Assembly (NCBI GenBank): GCA_949425635.1 | Contig: CASPWD010000007.1 | Span: 1 to 64,000 of the forward strand | Length of the DNA stretch: 64,000 nt | Direction: 5' to 3' | Source of the DNA: an uncultured Bacilli bacterium | GTDB lineage: Bacteria; Bacillota_I; Bacilli_A; RF39; UBA660 | Shown here: positions 21,418-31,199 of the stretch, piece by piece | Layout: every line of letters starts with the position of its first letter | Position numbering within the stretch: position 1 is the first letter of the stretch | Translations under genes and position numbers: made by a program | Notes under the pieces: generated by a model | What the model saw: the letters and a program-made list of their open reading frames with translations, nothing else | The model's database searches: none | What the model was told of the DNA's origin: nothing

Positions 21418-21675
21418 TTACATCTCTCCTTTTTCTTTACTAACAATATCTAAGATATATGAATCATCTATTAAGTCTAACTTATCAATGATTGGATTTA
21501 TTACTTCTGTAGCAGCTACTATCGTATCTAAATCAATGCCATTAACCTTATCTAACTCAATTCTAAGGAAATTATAATTTCCTTCATTTTCATACTTCAC
21601 TGAATCTACTATTATATCCATTTCTTTCATTGGTTCTAAAATAGCACGTTCAATTTCTTCTAATATTTTATTCAT
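21418..21675 (-). CDS. rimP: RimP-like protein, N-terminal domain only (85 aa)
   Basis: Position upstream of nusA; 'LRIELDKVNGIDLDTIVAATEVINPIIDKLDLIDDSYILDIVSKEKGEM' matches the RimP N-terminal domain, then stops. Confidence 0.85.
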   Translation of the reverse strand: MNKILEEIERAILEPMKEMDIIVDSVKYENEGNYNFLRIELDKVNGIDLDTIVAATEVINPIIDKLDLIDDSYILDIVSKEKGEM

Positions 21676-21701
21676 GATTCACCTCTTTAACCTAATAATA
21701 A

Positions 21702-21723
21702 AAGTGGGATATTACGCCCACTT
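21702..21723 (-). terminator. Terminator between the 1608-aa gene and rimP
   Basis: AAGTGGG-N8-CCCACTT; minus-strand 3' side TTTATTATT. Confidence 0.5.
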
Positions 21724-21801
21724 AAATCTGATAATTTGATTATACCATAAATTAGAGAATTTGCAACTTTTTAGCAATTGATTAAGGAAATTTAGAAAAA
21801 A

Positions 21802-24800
21802 TTAATTAATTATCAGTTGTTTTTTATTTTCCCATTTTTCATAAAGCTTTTTCATTCTTACATCAGATACTTTTTCTTCTTGTCTCATATTATATAAAAC
21901 AAAAGGATTATAATCAGTATTATCAATTAAATAATCTATAAAAGAATAATATTCTTCTCTAACTTGTTGATATTCTAAAACATTAGCTCCTTTAAAATGG
22001 CCTATGACATTACCAAGCATATGAATCCTATTTTGATTTTCTAAAGAAATATTTTCTTCACCATTTTTAATTTTATTCATTAATTCAAGGCAATCTTGCT
22101 TGGCTTTAGAAAAAATACTATTATAATCAAAACGAATAATCTTCTGGCCATACATACTTGCCCATACCAACGTTTCCTCTCTTAAATCAACATTTTCCTT
22201 TTCAACTATATAATCAGGAGGAAATTTTTCTAACTCGCTATTTTCATTGTATATATATCGTTCCGATCTAATTTCTTCGTAGGAATAAGTCAGATTAAAA
22301 GGTGCAAAAAGCTCAAATTTCTTATTATAAAAATTTGATAGTTTTAAAACATTTTTATTAACATTATCAAGTCTAAATGGATGCTCATATGCCTCCATTG
22401 AAGTAGAAGCATCAGCAGAAAAATAATTTGTAATCTGATTTTTTCTAATTTTACTAAATCCCAATACTACTCCACCCCAGCCAAAAAATCTAGAGCCACT
22501 AATTCTTGTCATACTTATTTGATTATTTCCTATAACATTCATATCCATCCACAATTCCGGATTTTTTTCGATTTTTGATGAAAGCTCTGTCGTTCCAAAT
22601 TCAATATCCGAAACTTTTTCAGCTATTGCAGTAGTTAATAAATTAAAATCATAATCATCAATAGTGATTACAGTAATTTCTTTCCCATTGTAATTAATTA
22701 TTTCTTGTGAATATTTCTTTAATTGATCTGGATTATTTACATCTAATATACGTTTTCTAGTTTCATCAACAACTGTAATCTCACATAAATCTTCTATAAA
22801 AGCTTTATCATAATAACTATCTATATTGGATAAGAGCTCATTCCACAAATCTTTGTTATACTTTTCATCGTCCTTCAAACTATTTATTTTACTCAACAAA
22901 TCTAAAAATTTTTCATATTTTTTATAAAATTCTGAGTCTTTTGGTATAGTATCTATTAGTGAAACGACATCACCTAACCCTAAATAAAATTCACTTAAAG
23001 CCACAATAGATATATCTCTTCCACTAATCCACTCATCAAGTATTTTTTTATATAATAAATTATTATTATGCTGTTGAACCAAAGTTTCAAAAATATCTCG
23101 AAACATTGTAGCATTTCCCAGATTTTCTAATTCAATCAAACAACCAGGATTTTTTAAATACGTATTAATTATAGGAATAGTAGAATCACTAAGAAAATTT
23201 TGTTCTAATCTAGATATATTTTCAAAAAATGTGTCTCTATCATCTATTTGAGGAAAAGCTTCTATCATCAAATCAAAATATGGTTTATCAGAAAATTTTA
23301 AAAAAGTAGGAATATACTCAGAATATTTTAGTGCAAAATCTAAATCGATAATACTTAAAACCTTTGATAACTTATCTTTACAAATTTCCACAACCATTTC
23401 CTTCTGAGACTGACTAATCGAATCATTCAAGATAAAGTCAGAAAATAATTTTTCATTAAAATGGCTGTTTAATAAATCATTGTTTCTCTCTATAAATTCA
23501 AAAGACAAATTTTCAGCAATTGCATCGATGTTTTCTACCAAAATAGGATAGTTTTGTGAATTTAACAAAAAGTTACTTAATTCTAATGAAAAACCCTTCT
23601 CTATATATAATAAAAATTGTTCATTCGAAAAAAGAGATAAATTATAATCTGTTAATTTAGGTTTTTCAATAGCTTTATTATAATAATTTATAAAATTCAT
23701 AATTTCTTCTTCAGAATGATTTTTTATTATTGAACGTAAATCATCACTTAAGCCATTTCTATCCCAAAAATCAACATACTCAAATTTAAAAAAGTAATCA
23801 TCTAAAAAAGAATTATTTATTTCCTCTTTATACTTTAAATTTATTTCAAAAAAATCGTTTAATATATTAGCATCAATTTTATCAACAGAAATATATTGAT
23901 CAAAGCTATTTCCACACAATTCTAGTATTTCTCTAATAATATAATCACTTTCTTCTGGTGAAAGATATTCTTCTGAGCCACTAAAGCCATTCATTAATGC
24001 CAACAATAATTTAAAATCATTAATATTTAAATCATTTTCTTTCATATATTTAGTCGATTCATTCAAAAAATTGTAGAAATCTATAATATTAGATGTTGAA
24101 AAACAATTTCCTATATAATCTTGCTGATCTTGTGGCAAGTCTTCCAACACTCGATTAAGTAAATCCGTTAAGTATTCTAAATTTTCAATAATTATTTTTA
24201 TTTTTTCTTTACTAATAAAACTATTGCTAATATTTTCCTGTTGATTTTCACTTATACTATCAAGTAACTTTTCATCAACCACTTCACCATATTTTGACTC
24301 ATTTTCAACACTTTCAGATTCTCTTATTACTTCTTCCACTCTTTTGATATGCGTATCTAAATCAATTACATTCACCTGATTTACTGCTGCTTGTCTTGTT
24401 ATTTTACCGGCTTTAAATCCACCAAAAGCAACTCCTGAAGCGAATCCACCTGCAAAGGCCAATGCACAATTTTTTGATTCATCTATAAATGCATTCCTTA
24501 TCGCTTCATCTTCACTCATTCCAAGATTCAAATAACTTTGAACTGCTAAATTAAAATTACTTGATTCTTTACATAATATTTGGTCATAAAAGCTATTAAG
24601 CACTTCTGTGCATAACTCTTCTTCCCCTTCTGCTATACCTTGAGTTATAGCTCCTGCTGCAATATATAATGCTTTTTCTTGAATAGAATTTCTTGGAGCA
24701 ACCTTCTTTATAAAAGAAATTGTACCTTCACCTATCTTATTTTCTAAATTCATTAAATGCCCAACAGAATAATTTTCACATATAGATTCAATTATTGCTG

Positions 24801-26628
24801 ATCCTAATGCATAATATATCGAAGTATCAAGAGATATTCCTCTATCTAAAGCATCATTTAAAGATGAAACATATGACCTACTACCCATTGTTGCTGCAGA
24901 TAATAATGGTGCTCCTGCGCCTCCAGTTAATGCTGAAGAAGCAATTAAAGCACTAGTATCAACCATACTCATACCAGTATCATAGAAAAATGCTCCAATT
25001 GGATTTTTAGTTGATATAGCGTTTGATACAGAACCTCTCCATTGAATACCACTACTATATACATCTGTTCTCCACAAATCTGTACCTTTTGCTAAACTAT
25101 TTAATGAATAACATGCCGCTGCTATTCCTTCAAAAGGAGTTACCACAACAGAACCAGCAGAAGCCAAAACTTTATGTCTTTCCGCCCAATCTTGGTCTTT
25201 TAATCTTTCTGATTCCAGCCATCTTTGATCAATAATACGTGCAATATCACTTAAATAATCATAAGCTGCTTGAGCCCCTTCAGTATTTAAAATATAATTA
25301 AATATTTCTTTTTCTTCTTCTCTTAAAACTTGATTCCAATCGTTAATATAATGATTAAAGTTTTCATCGTAACAAGTAAAATTATATAACCCATTTACAC
25401 TTCCATCGCTGCCATATATAGAAACTCTATTACTATCTATATTTCCTGTATCATTAAAAAGACAACTTAATATAGCCATCATATCATCGACATTTTCTAT
25501 TGTTACATTCTCAACGTCTCCAAAATTATAAGAAGTTCCTTCACAAATGCTTTTTAATTTTTCTATATTTTGGAGATTAACATTATTCTTTTCTTCAAAA
25601 TCTTGAGCATTTATATATGGGTCTACATAATTTAAATAATAATCTATTTCTGTATTTATATTATTAACGATATATTCTAAGAGTTCTCTTTCATCTAACA
25701 TTTTCTTAGTTAAATCAGTATCCTCATGAAACTCATGATAATCTTCTTGAGAAATTAAGTCATTTAAATACCTTTGAAATTCCATTTGTGCTTCAGTCCA
25801 AGTAACATCCTGGACTTCTCTAGTTTTAGTTTCTTTCCACCATAACATTCCATTATTATATTCTTCCACTCTTTTTGGAACAACTTCACATAATTTTTTA
25901 TATAGTTCACTTTCACCAAACATATCTTTGTAACTAATTTCTTCTAATACTTGATAACCTGTTCCTAATGCTCCACCAAGTTCACCATAAAAATAAACTA
26001 TATCTCCTGATGAATTCTTACATTTATAAGCAACTTTGCAATTTTCAATTGCTTCCTCCAAATTTTCACCAGTACGACTCATATATTCCATTAGTCTATT
26101 TGTAGCACTTGCTTCTGTAACTCCAGCATTAAAATCATTTTCTCTTGCTTGCTCTATATCTTGGGTAAGCCTATCAATTTGTTTTTCTATCTCTTCAATA
26201 CTATTATAATTTAAATCTATATCATCAAGAGACATATTATATTCATTTATCAAAGATGCTTCTAATATATCTCTTTTAGTTGTACTATTCTGTGAAATAG
26301 GATGAACACTATAAATTGCATTCCATAATTCTTCTAAAGTAATATCTCCATTTAAAACTCTACTAATATCATAATCTTTGAATCCTACACTTCTTAATTG
26401 GCTTATTACTTCCTCATTTATTTTAGAGTTAGATAAAGTCTTATCTCCACCTTTTGATGAATTAACTTCTTCAAGAAAAAAGTTTAAGTCAAATTCATTA
26501 TCTGGAGTATTCTCTTTAAAGCTTGAAACATTACCACTATATTCATTAACTCCTAACGAAGCCGTTATATTTTGAGCAGTAACTACTCCTTCATTTATTT
26601 TTTTAGCTGTATATTTTATTTCAGACAT
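21802..26628 (-). CDS. 1608-aa orphan protein with central Gly/Ala-rich hydrophobic segments and an 'AEGEEELCTEV' motif; polymorphic-toxin/effector-like architecture, function unknown
   Basis: Single continuous ORF; no signal peptide; hydrophobic blocks 'TGMSMVDTSALIASSALTGGAGAPLLSAATMGS', 'CALAFAGGFASGVAFGGFKAG'. Confidence 0.5.
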   Translation of the reverse strand: MSEIKYTAKKINEGVVTAQNITASLGVNEYSGNVSSFKENTPDNEFDLNFFLEEVNSSKGGDKTLSNSKINEEVISQLRSVGFKDYDISRVLNGDITLEELWNAIYSVHPISQNSTTKRDILEASLINEYNMSLDDIDLNYNSIEEIEKQIDRLTQDIEQARENDFNAGVTEASATNRLMEYMSRTGENLEEAIENCKVAYKCKNSSGDIVYFYGELGGALGTGYQVLEEISYKDMFGESELYKKLCEVVPKRVEEYNNGMLWWKETKTREVQDVTWTEAQMEFQRYLNDLISQEDYHEFHEDTDLTKKMLDERELLEYIVNNINTEIDYYLNYVDPYINAQDFEEKNNVNLQNIEKLKSICEGTSYNFGDVENVTIENVDDMMAILSCLFNDTGNIDSNRVSIYGSDGSVNGLYNFTCYDENFNHYINDWNQVLREEEKEIFNYILNTEGAQAAYDYLSDIARIIDQRWLESERLKDQDWAERHKVLASAGSVVVTPFEGIAAACYSLNSLAKGTDLWRTDVYSSGIQWRGSVSNAISTKNPIGAFFYDTGMSMVDTSALIASSALTGGAGAPLLSAATMGSRSYVSSLNDALDRGISLDTSIYYALGSAIIESICENYSVGHLMNLENKIGEGTISFIKKVAPRNSIQEKALYIAAGAITQGIAEGEEELCTEVLNSFYDQILCKESSNFNLAVQSYLNLGMSEDEAIRNAFIDESKNCALAFAGGFASGVAFGGFKAGKITRQAAVNQVNVIDLDTHIKRVEEVIRESESVENESKYGEVVDEKLLDSISENQQENISNSFISKEKIKIIIENLEYLTDLLNRVLEDLPQDQQDYIGNCFSTSNIIDFYNFLNESTKYMKENDLNINDFKLLLALMNGFSGSEEYLSPEESDYIIREILELCGNSFDQYISVDKIDANILNDFFEINLKYKEEINNSFLDDYFFKFEYVDFWDRNGLSDDLRSIIKNHSEEEIMNFINYYNKAIEKPKLTDYNLSLFSNEQFLLYIEKGFSLELSNFLLNSQNYPILVENIDAIAENLSFEFIERNNDLLNSHFNEKLFSDFILNDSISQSQKEMVVEICKDKLSKVLSIIDLDFALKYSEYIPTFLKFSDKPYFDLMIEAFPQIDDRDTFFENISRLEQNFLSDSTIPIINTYLKNPGCLIELENLGNATMFRDIFETLVQQHNNNLLYKKILDEWISGRDISIVALSEFYLGLGDVVSLIDTIPKDSEFYKKYEKFLDLLSKINSLKDDEKYNKDLWNELLSNIDSYYDKAFIEDLCEITVVDETRKRILDVNNPDQLKKYSQEIINYNGKEITVITIDDYDFNLLTTAIAEKVSDIEFGTTELSSKIEKNPELWMDMNVIGNNQISMTRISGSRFFGWGGVVLGFSKIRKNQITNYFSADASTSMEAYEHPFRLDNVNKNVLKLSNFYNKKFELFAPFNLTYSYEEIRSERYIYNENSELEKFPPDYIVEKENVDLREETLVWASMYGQKIIRFDYNSIFSKAKQDCLELMNKIKNGEENISLENQNRIHMLGNVIGHFKGANVLEYQQVREEYYSFIDYLIDNTDYNPFVLYNMRQEEKVSDVRMKKLYEKWENKKQLIIN

Positions 26629-26800
26629 ATTATCACACTCTTCATTTTATATTTATATTATAAAGGATAACTAAGAAAATATAAAGTTTATATTCTTTCA
26701 CTTAATTAACTAAATTTTATTATCTTTAATATTAACCAAAATATTGAAGATATTCTTAAATTGTAGTAATATTATTCATATAAGATAAAGGATAGATAAA

Positions 26801-27835
26801 ATGAAAAAATTACCTATTATAACAATTTGCCTACTTGTAATAATATCTATAACTTTAGGAATAACCACTATTACATCTAAATTAAGTCAAGCAACTCCAC
26901 TAGATTGTAATACTCCAACTAAAGAAATTAATACAAGTGATTTTGATTCATTAAATTTTATGAATTCTTTTGATGTATCTGATTTTTCAGAAATGAAACC
27001 AAATACTATAGATATTCCATCTCTTCAATATACTGAAAATGTTATATCTATATCTAATAGTAATTTTAAACTTAGTGATTCTCTTTTAACAGATATCTAT
27101 AACACACTTAATACCTATGGTGCTGCTACATCTTTTTATCTCATCAGCTTAGATGATGGAATGAGTATCGGCTATAATGTTGATCGTAAATATGAAACAG
27201 CTAGTTCAATAAAAGCTCCTTATTCTTTATACATTTATGAAGAGATAGCTAAAGGAAATATAGATCCAAATCAGGAACTTATTTATGAAAGTAAGTATTA
27301 TAATAAAGGGACTGGAATTATTAAAAATAGTGATTTTGGTACTAGTTATACTATAAGAGATTTAGTTTATTATTCTTTAACTGAATCAGATAATATAGCT
27401 CATATCATGTTACATAAAACTTTTGGAATTAAAGGTTATAATGAAATGTTAAAAAATTTAGGAACGAAGCAACTTTATTTAACTGCTAGTAATCCTTGGG
27501 GATACACTTCACCTCGTAGTGCTGCTATAATCTGGCAAGAAATTTATAATTTTTCAATAAAAGAGGAAGAAGGTATAACGTTCTTAAATATTTTAACAAA
27601 TGGGAAATATAATTACTTTAAAGAAGTAATGCCATCAATCCCAAGTGCCTCTAAAGCTGGTTTTGCCAGTCGTGACGTTGTTCAAACTGGAATAGTCTTT
27701 GGAGATCACCCATACATTGCAATAGCAGTAGCAAATAAAGGTGGAAATATTGGTGCTTATACTCAAGTATTAAAACTAGTAAACCACATGAATGACATAA
27801 TGAATGAATATGACGAATATTTAAAAGCAAATTAA
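26801..27835 (+). CDS. Exported serine hydrolase, class A beta-lactamase-like fold
   Basis: N-terminal TM; 'TASSIKAPYSLYIYEEI' (SxxK), 'TESDNIAHIML' (SDN), 'ASKAGFASRD' (KTG-like). Confidence 0.85.
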   Translation: MKKLPIITICLLVIISITLGITTITSKLSQATPLDCNTPTKEINTSDFDSLNFMNSFDVSDFSEMKPNTIDIPSLQYTENVISISNSNFKLSDSLLTDIYNTLNTYGAATSFYLISLDDGMSIGYNVDRKYETASSIKAPYSLYIYEEIAKGNIDPNQELIYESKYYNKGTGIIKNSDFGTSYTIRDLVYYSLTESDNIAHIMLHKTFGIKGYNEMLKNLGTKQLYLTASNPWGYTSPRSAAIIWQEIYNFSIKEEEGITFLNILTNGKYNYFKEVMPSIPSASKAGFASRDVVQTGIVFGDHPYIAIAVANKGGNIGAYTQVLKLVNHMNDIMNEYDEYLKAN

Positions 27836-27857
27836 AACTGACTACAAAGTCAGTTTT
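27834..27857. terminator. Bidirectional terminator
   Basis: AAAACTGACT-ACAA-AGTCAGTTTT. Confidence 0.75.
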
Positions 27858-28206
27858 ATTTATTCTTTAGAGGAATAATATAATTTGAACATTTACTATC
27901 TTCAAATACTAAAATACCTCCACTACTTTTTATAATTCTATTAATCGGAATATTTTCTTTAGAAACTGTTAAGTTTATTTCTTTCTTATCATCAATAACA
28001 TTTAATAAATTTTTAAAAAGAATAGTTCCATAACCATTTCCCCTATATTTCTCTAATATATGAATATTTAATTGATTATCTTCATCCTTCTTTATAAAAC
28101 CATATCCAACAATCTTTTCATCTTTCAAAGTATAAATTAAAGTATTTTCAACCTTATAATTAAAAAGATTTTCAAACTGATTCTTATCTATTTCTACAAA
28201 CTCCAT
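27856..28206 (-). CDS. GNAT-family N-acetyltransferase
   Basis: 'LNIHILEKYRGNGYGTILFKNLLNVI'. Confidence 0.75.
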   Translation of the reverse strand: MEFVEIDKNQFENLFNYKVENTLIYTLKDEKIVGYGFIKKDEDNQLNIHILEKYRGNGYGTILFKNLLNVIDDKKEINLTVSKENIPINRIIKSSGGILVFEDSKCSNYIIPLKNK

Positions 28207-29120
28207 GATTCTTTTTTCTCCTTAAATTCTTCACTTATTTGAAATTCAGAAATGTCAAAAAAATTAGTAATACTATTTTTAAATTCAATAAATCTAGCAA
28301 TCTCATTATATAATTGATTAAAATAATTCATCAAAAAATCACTAAGGCTCTGATTATTTTCTACGTACTTCGCCATTTTCCATAATATAGAAACATCAAG
28401 ACCTCTACTCATCAAAACCTCCGTCGTATAAAAAATTAATTCTTCATCACTAAGAATTCTTTTATCATTTGTCTTATCATCAACTATTCTTATCTTACCA
28501 GTCTTTCTATAACTATCATCCAAATCAGAAGAAATATATAAATTAGAATCAACTATCTTCAAAAGAAAAGCACAATATGTTTTAACCCTATCTAACTTTT
28601 TTGTTATAACAGATATTTCATATTTTCTTTTAAGTTCTTCTTCACTTAATAAACCTCTATTTTTATCAAATAAATAATGAGCTCTCAATATTGTAAATCG
28701 ATGCATCCCATTAGCATCAATAAAGTATTTTCCTTCTGCTACTTCTTTTACTTTAATAGGTTCAATGTTAAATGACTGATTTAATTTAGACACTACTTCA
28801 TCACTACTATACTCCATCATTCCTACACTACGAGAATGATATCCATCTCCGTTACTATCAAAAAATTCACTAATACTTTCAAATAAATCTTTTCTTAGAG
28901 GAGAATCATATCCAAGTACATCAGCAATACTGACTATACCAGCACTTTCCTCATCATATAATGCTGCAACTTCAAGAGAACTATCCACATCCTTAGGTTC
29001 AATAATTTCTCTATCATTTACTGACATCATATCAACATCATCTAAAGTTAATCCATTTCTTTCAAAAAATTTTAAAGTATCTTCATTATAAAAATAAACA
29101 CTTGGTCTTTTAAACAACAT
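28194..29120 (-). CDS. ParB/sulfiredoxin-like domain protein of unknown function
   Basis: 'VKEVAEGKYFIDANGMHRFTILRAHYLF' resembles a ParB-like substrate/nucleotide loop; weak. Confidence 0.4.
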   Translation of the reverse strand: MLFKRPSVYFYNEDTLKFFERNGLTLDDVDMMSVNDREIIEPKDVDSSLEVAALYDEESAGIVSIADVLGYDSPLRKDLFESISEFFDSNGDGYHSRSVGMMEYSSDEVVSKLNQSFNIEPIKVKEVAEGKYFIDANGMHRFTILRAHYLFDKNRGLLSEEELKRKYEISVITKKLDRVKTYCAFLLKIVDSNLYISSDLDDSYRKTGKIRIVDDKTNDKRILSDEELIFYTTEVLMSRGLDVSILWKMAKYVENNQSLSDFLMNYFNQLYNEIARFIEFKNSITNFFDISEFQISEEFKEKKESWSL

Positions 29121-29128
29121 AACAACCT

Positions 29129-29653
29129 CTACTTAATAAAGCCATTTTGAACAATCTTAGATTCATTTACCACCATAAACGCTTCTTTATCAACATGTCT
29201 TATTATTCTTTTTAAGTCTTCTAAATTTCTACTATTTAAAGTAATAAATAATATATTATTTTTTGTATTATTAAGGCCTTTTTCCGCATTAACAACAGAA
29301 ACTCCAAAACCTTCTTGACGAATCTTAGCAATATTTTCAGCACTAGCTTTACTAGTTATAACTTCTACACTAATTAAGGAATTAATAAATGTTTTAGAAA
29401 TATATGTTCCCAATATGGTACCAGTTGCATATCCAGCACTATAGGAAATAACAATCCACATACTTTGTATGTCTGTATTTAGAGCTTCTTTAACTACTAA
29501 AAACCATATAAATACTTCAAAGAATGCTATTACTCCCGCAAACAATGTTTTTCCTTTAACAATATAATTGGTCTTTATAGTCCCCAATGTTACATCAGCT
29601 ATACGTGCAAAGAATATTTTTAAACACAATAATAGTAATTCCATTTTAACCAA
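29129..29653 (-). CDS. UPF0316/DUF5698 (DUF2179) membrane protein
   Basis: 'FFARIADVTLGTIKTNYIVKGKTLFAGVIAFFEVFIWFLVV'. Confidence 0.85.
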   Translation of the reverse strand: MVKMELLLLCLKIFFARIADVTLGTIKTNYIVKGKTLFAGVIAFFEVFIWFLVVKEALNTDIQSMWIVISYSAGYATGTILGTYISKTFINSLISVEVITSKASAENIAKIRQEGFGVSVVNAEKGLNNTKNNILFITLNSRNLEDLKRIIRHVDKEAFMVVNESKIVQNGFIK

Positions 29654-29909
29654 GTCCTTTAATAATAATTATTAATAGTATAACCAAGATAACTGCGATT
29701 ATAAAAAGTAAAGGTTTATTTGTTTTCTTTTTCTCACTATCATATGAATTACTCTTATAAAATGCTGTATCTTTATTTCTATATTGATTCCACCTTGGAT
29801 CCAACATTTCTTTCATTTCCTTTTGTTGTGATATTGGTATCATTCTTCCACAACCTGGACAAACCCCACCACTAGTAGGTAAAGCTGCTCCACAATACTT
29901 ACAATTCAT
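29646..29909 (-). CDS. Zinc-ribbon single-pass membrane protein
   Basis: 'MNCKYCGAALPTSGGVCPGCGRMI' plus C-terminal TM. Confidence 0.75.
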   Translation of the reverse strand: MNCKYCGAALPTSGGVCPGCGRMIPISQQKEMKEMLDPRWNQYRNKDTAFYKSNSYDSEKKKTNKPLLFIIAVILVILLIIIIKGLG

Positions 29910-29959
29910 ATACTCTCACCCTATTTTAATTTTAGCACGAAAAAAGATTAGTTTAAATA

Positions 29960-30484
29960 CTAATCTTCATTATAATCTTCAATATAATGATCACCCTTAT
30001 GAGGCTCTTCTCTTAATAAATCATTATAATCTTGCTGACGCAATGCCTCATATACCATAATAGCTACTGTATTAGATAAATTAAGAGCTCTTACCTTATC
30101 AGTCATTGGCATTCTCATACAAGTATCTAAATGAGGCTTTAAAATATCTCTTGGTATACCTGTAGATTCCTTACCAAATACAAAATATATATTTTCATCA
30201 CTATTACTATAATCAAATGATGTATGTGGCTTATGACCATATCTTGTTAAAAAATAAAATTTTCCATTATCTTTATTCTTAGAATAAAAATCATCCCAAT
30301 TTTTATAAACAACATATTCACAATTGTCTATATAATTAACACCACTTCTTCTAATATATTTTTCATCTAAAGAAAAACCTAATGGCTCTATCAAATGTAA
30401 CTTTGTATTAGTAGCTACACAAGTACGCATTATATTTCCTGTATTCCCAGGTATCTCTGGTTCAAATAAAACAACATTTATCAT
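29960..30484 (-). CDS. trmL: tRNA (cytidine(34)-2'-O)-methyltransferase (SPOUT)
   Basis: 'VLFEPEIPGNTGNIMRTC', 'FVFGKESTGIPRDIL', 'MPMTDKVRALNLSNTVAIMVYEALRQ'. Confidence 0.95.
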   Translation of the reverse strand: MINVVLFEPEIPGNTGNIMRTCVATNTKLHLIEPLGFSLDEKYIRRSGVNYIDNCEYVVYKNWDDFYSKNKDNGKFYFLTRYGHKPHTSFDYSNSDENIYFVFGKESTGIPRDILKPHLDTCMRMPMTDKVRALNLSNTVAIMVYEALRQQDYNDLLREEPHKGDHYIEDYNED

Positions 30485-30519
30485 AACAACACTCCTATTA
30501 AAAAAGACCTATTGGTCTT

Positions 30520-31065
30520 TTATTCTTTCACAATATTATTAACATCTAATAATTTCTGAAAATCTCCAACATTCATAATATTATTATCGTTTCTAGTTAT
30601 AATGTCAAGAGCTACTCCATCTTTATAATATATTATAGTTGGAAGTTTAGTAACTTTTTTATCTTGTAATTTCAAAGTTTCATTTAACTTATCAATATAA
30701 TTTTCATCATCTTTAATAGACGTAACATTTAAATAATAAATTGAATCATTAAGATTGTAATCTACTATTAAATCTTTTATTTCTTTCTCCATATTATAAA
30801 TTTCTTCAGACCCAGTATAACTTACATAAACATAGTAAGATGCAGGAGCCTCAGAAAAAATATCTTCTACTTCATCCAAACTTCTTATTTCATTAGAAAT
30901 AATTTTCTCTTTTACCAAATATGAGGTTGATATTTTATTTTCTTTAAACACATTATACCAAGCAAAACCATACCAAGTAAGTAAGACTATACCACAAATG
31001 ATAATTATTGAGATAACATAATTTTTTAAAGGAACATATCGTTCGTTCTTTATTAATTTACTCAT
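30520..31065 (-). CDS. Membrane-anchored thioredoxin-fold-like protein lacking CxxC
   Basis: N-terminal TM; 'YYVYVSYTGSEEIYNMEKEI...VTKLPTIIYYKDG' with cis-Pro-like TKLPT but no catalytic cysteines. Confidence 0.5.
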   Translation of the reverse strand: MSKLIKNERYVPLKNYVISIIIICGIVLLTWYGFAWYNVFKENKISTSYLVKEKIISNEIRSLDEVEDIFSEAPASYYVYVSYTGSEEIYNMEKEIKDLIVDYNLNDSIYYLNVTSIKDDENYIDKLNETLKLQDKKVTKLPTIIYYKDGVALDIITRNDNNIMNVGDFQKLLDVNNIVKE

Positions 31066-31150
31066 GGCATCATAACCTTTCTATATCTACATTTTAACAT
31101 ATAATATAAGTTTATGCACCACCTTTTTATATTATTTCTGGGTTATTTTA

Positions 31151-31180
31151 CTATATCATTTTTTTTAGTTTACATATTAT
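31151..31180 (+). promoter_or_regulatory. Possible sigma-E-like sporulation promoter upstream of cotJB
   Basis: CTATATCAT-N13-CATATTAT compared with GHATANNNT / CATACANT; weak in AT-rich DNA. Confidence 0.3.
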
Positions 31181-31199
31181 ATTTTAGGAGGAATATATT

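Noticed and set aside
21414-21675. RimP truncation as a frameshifted pseudogene
   Set aside because: No room for the missing domain in any frame: nusA with its own RBS begins immediately after the stop
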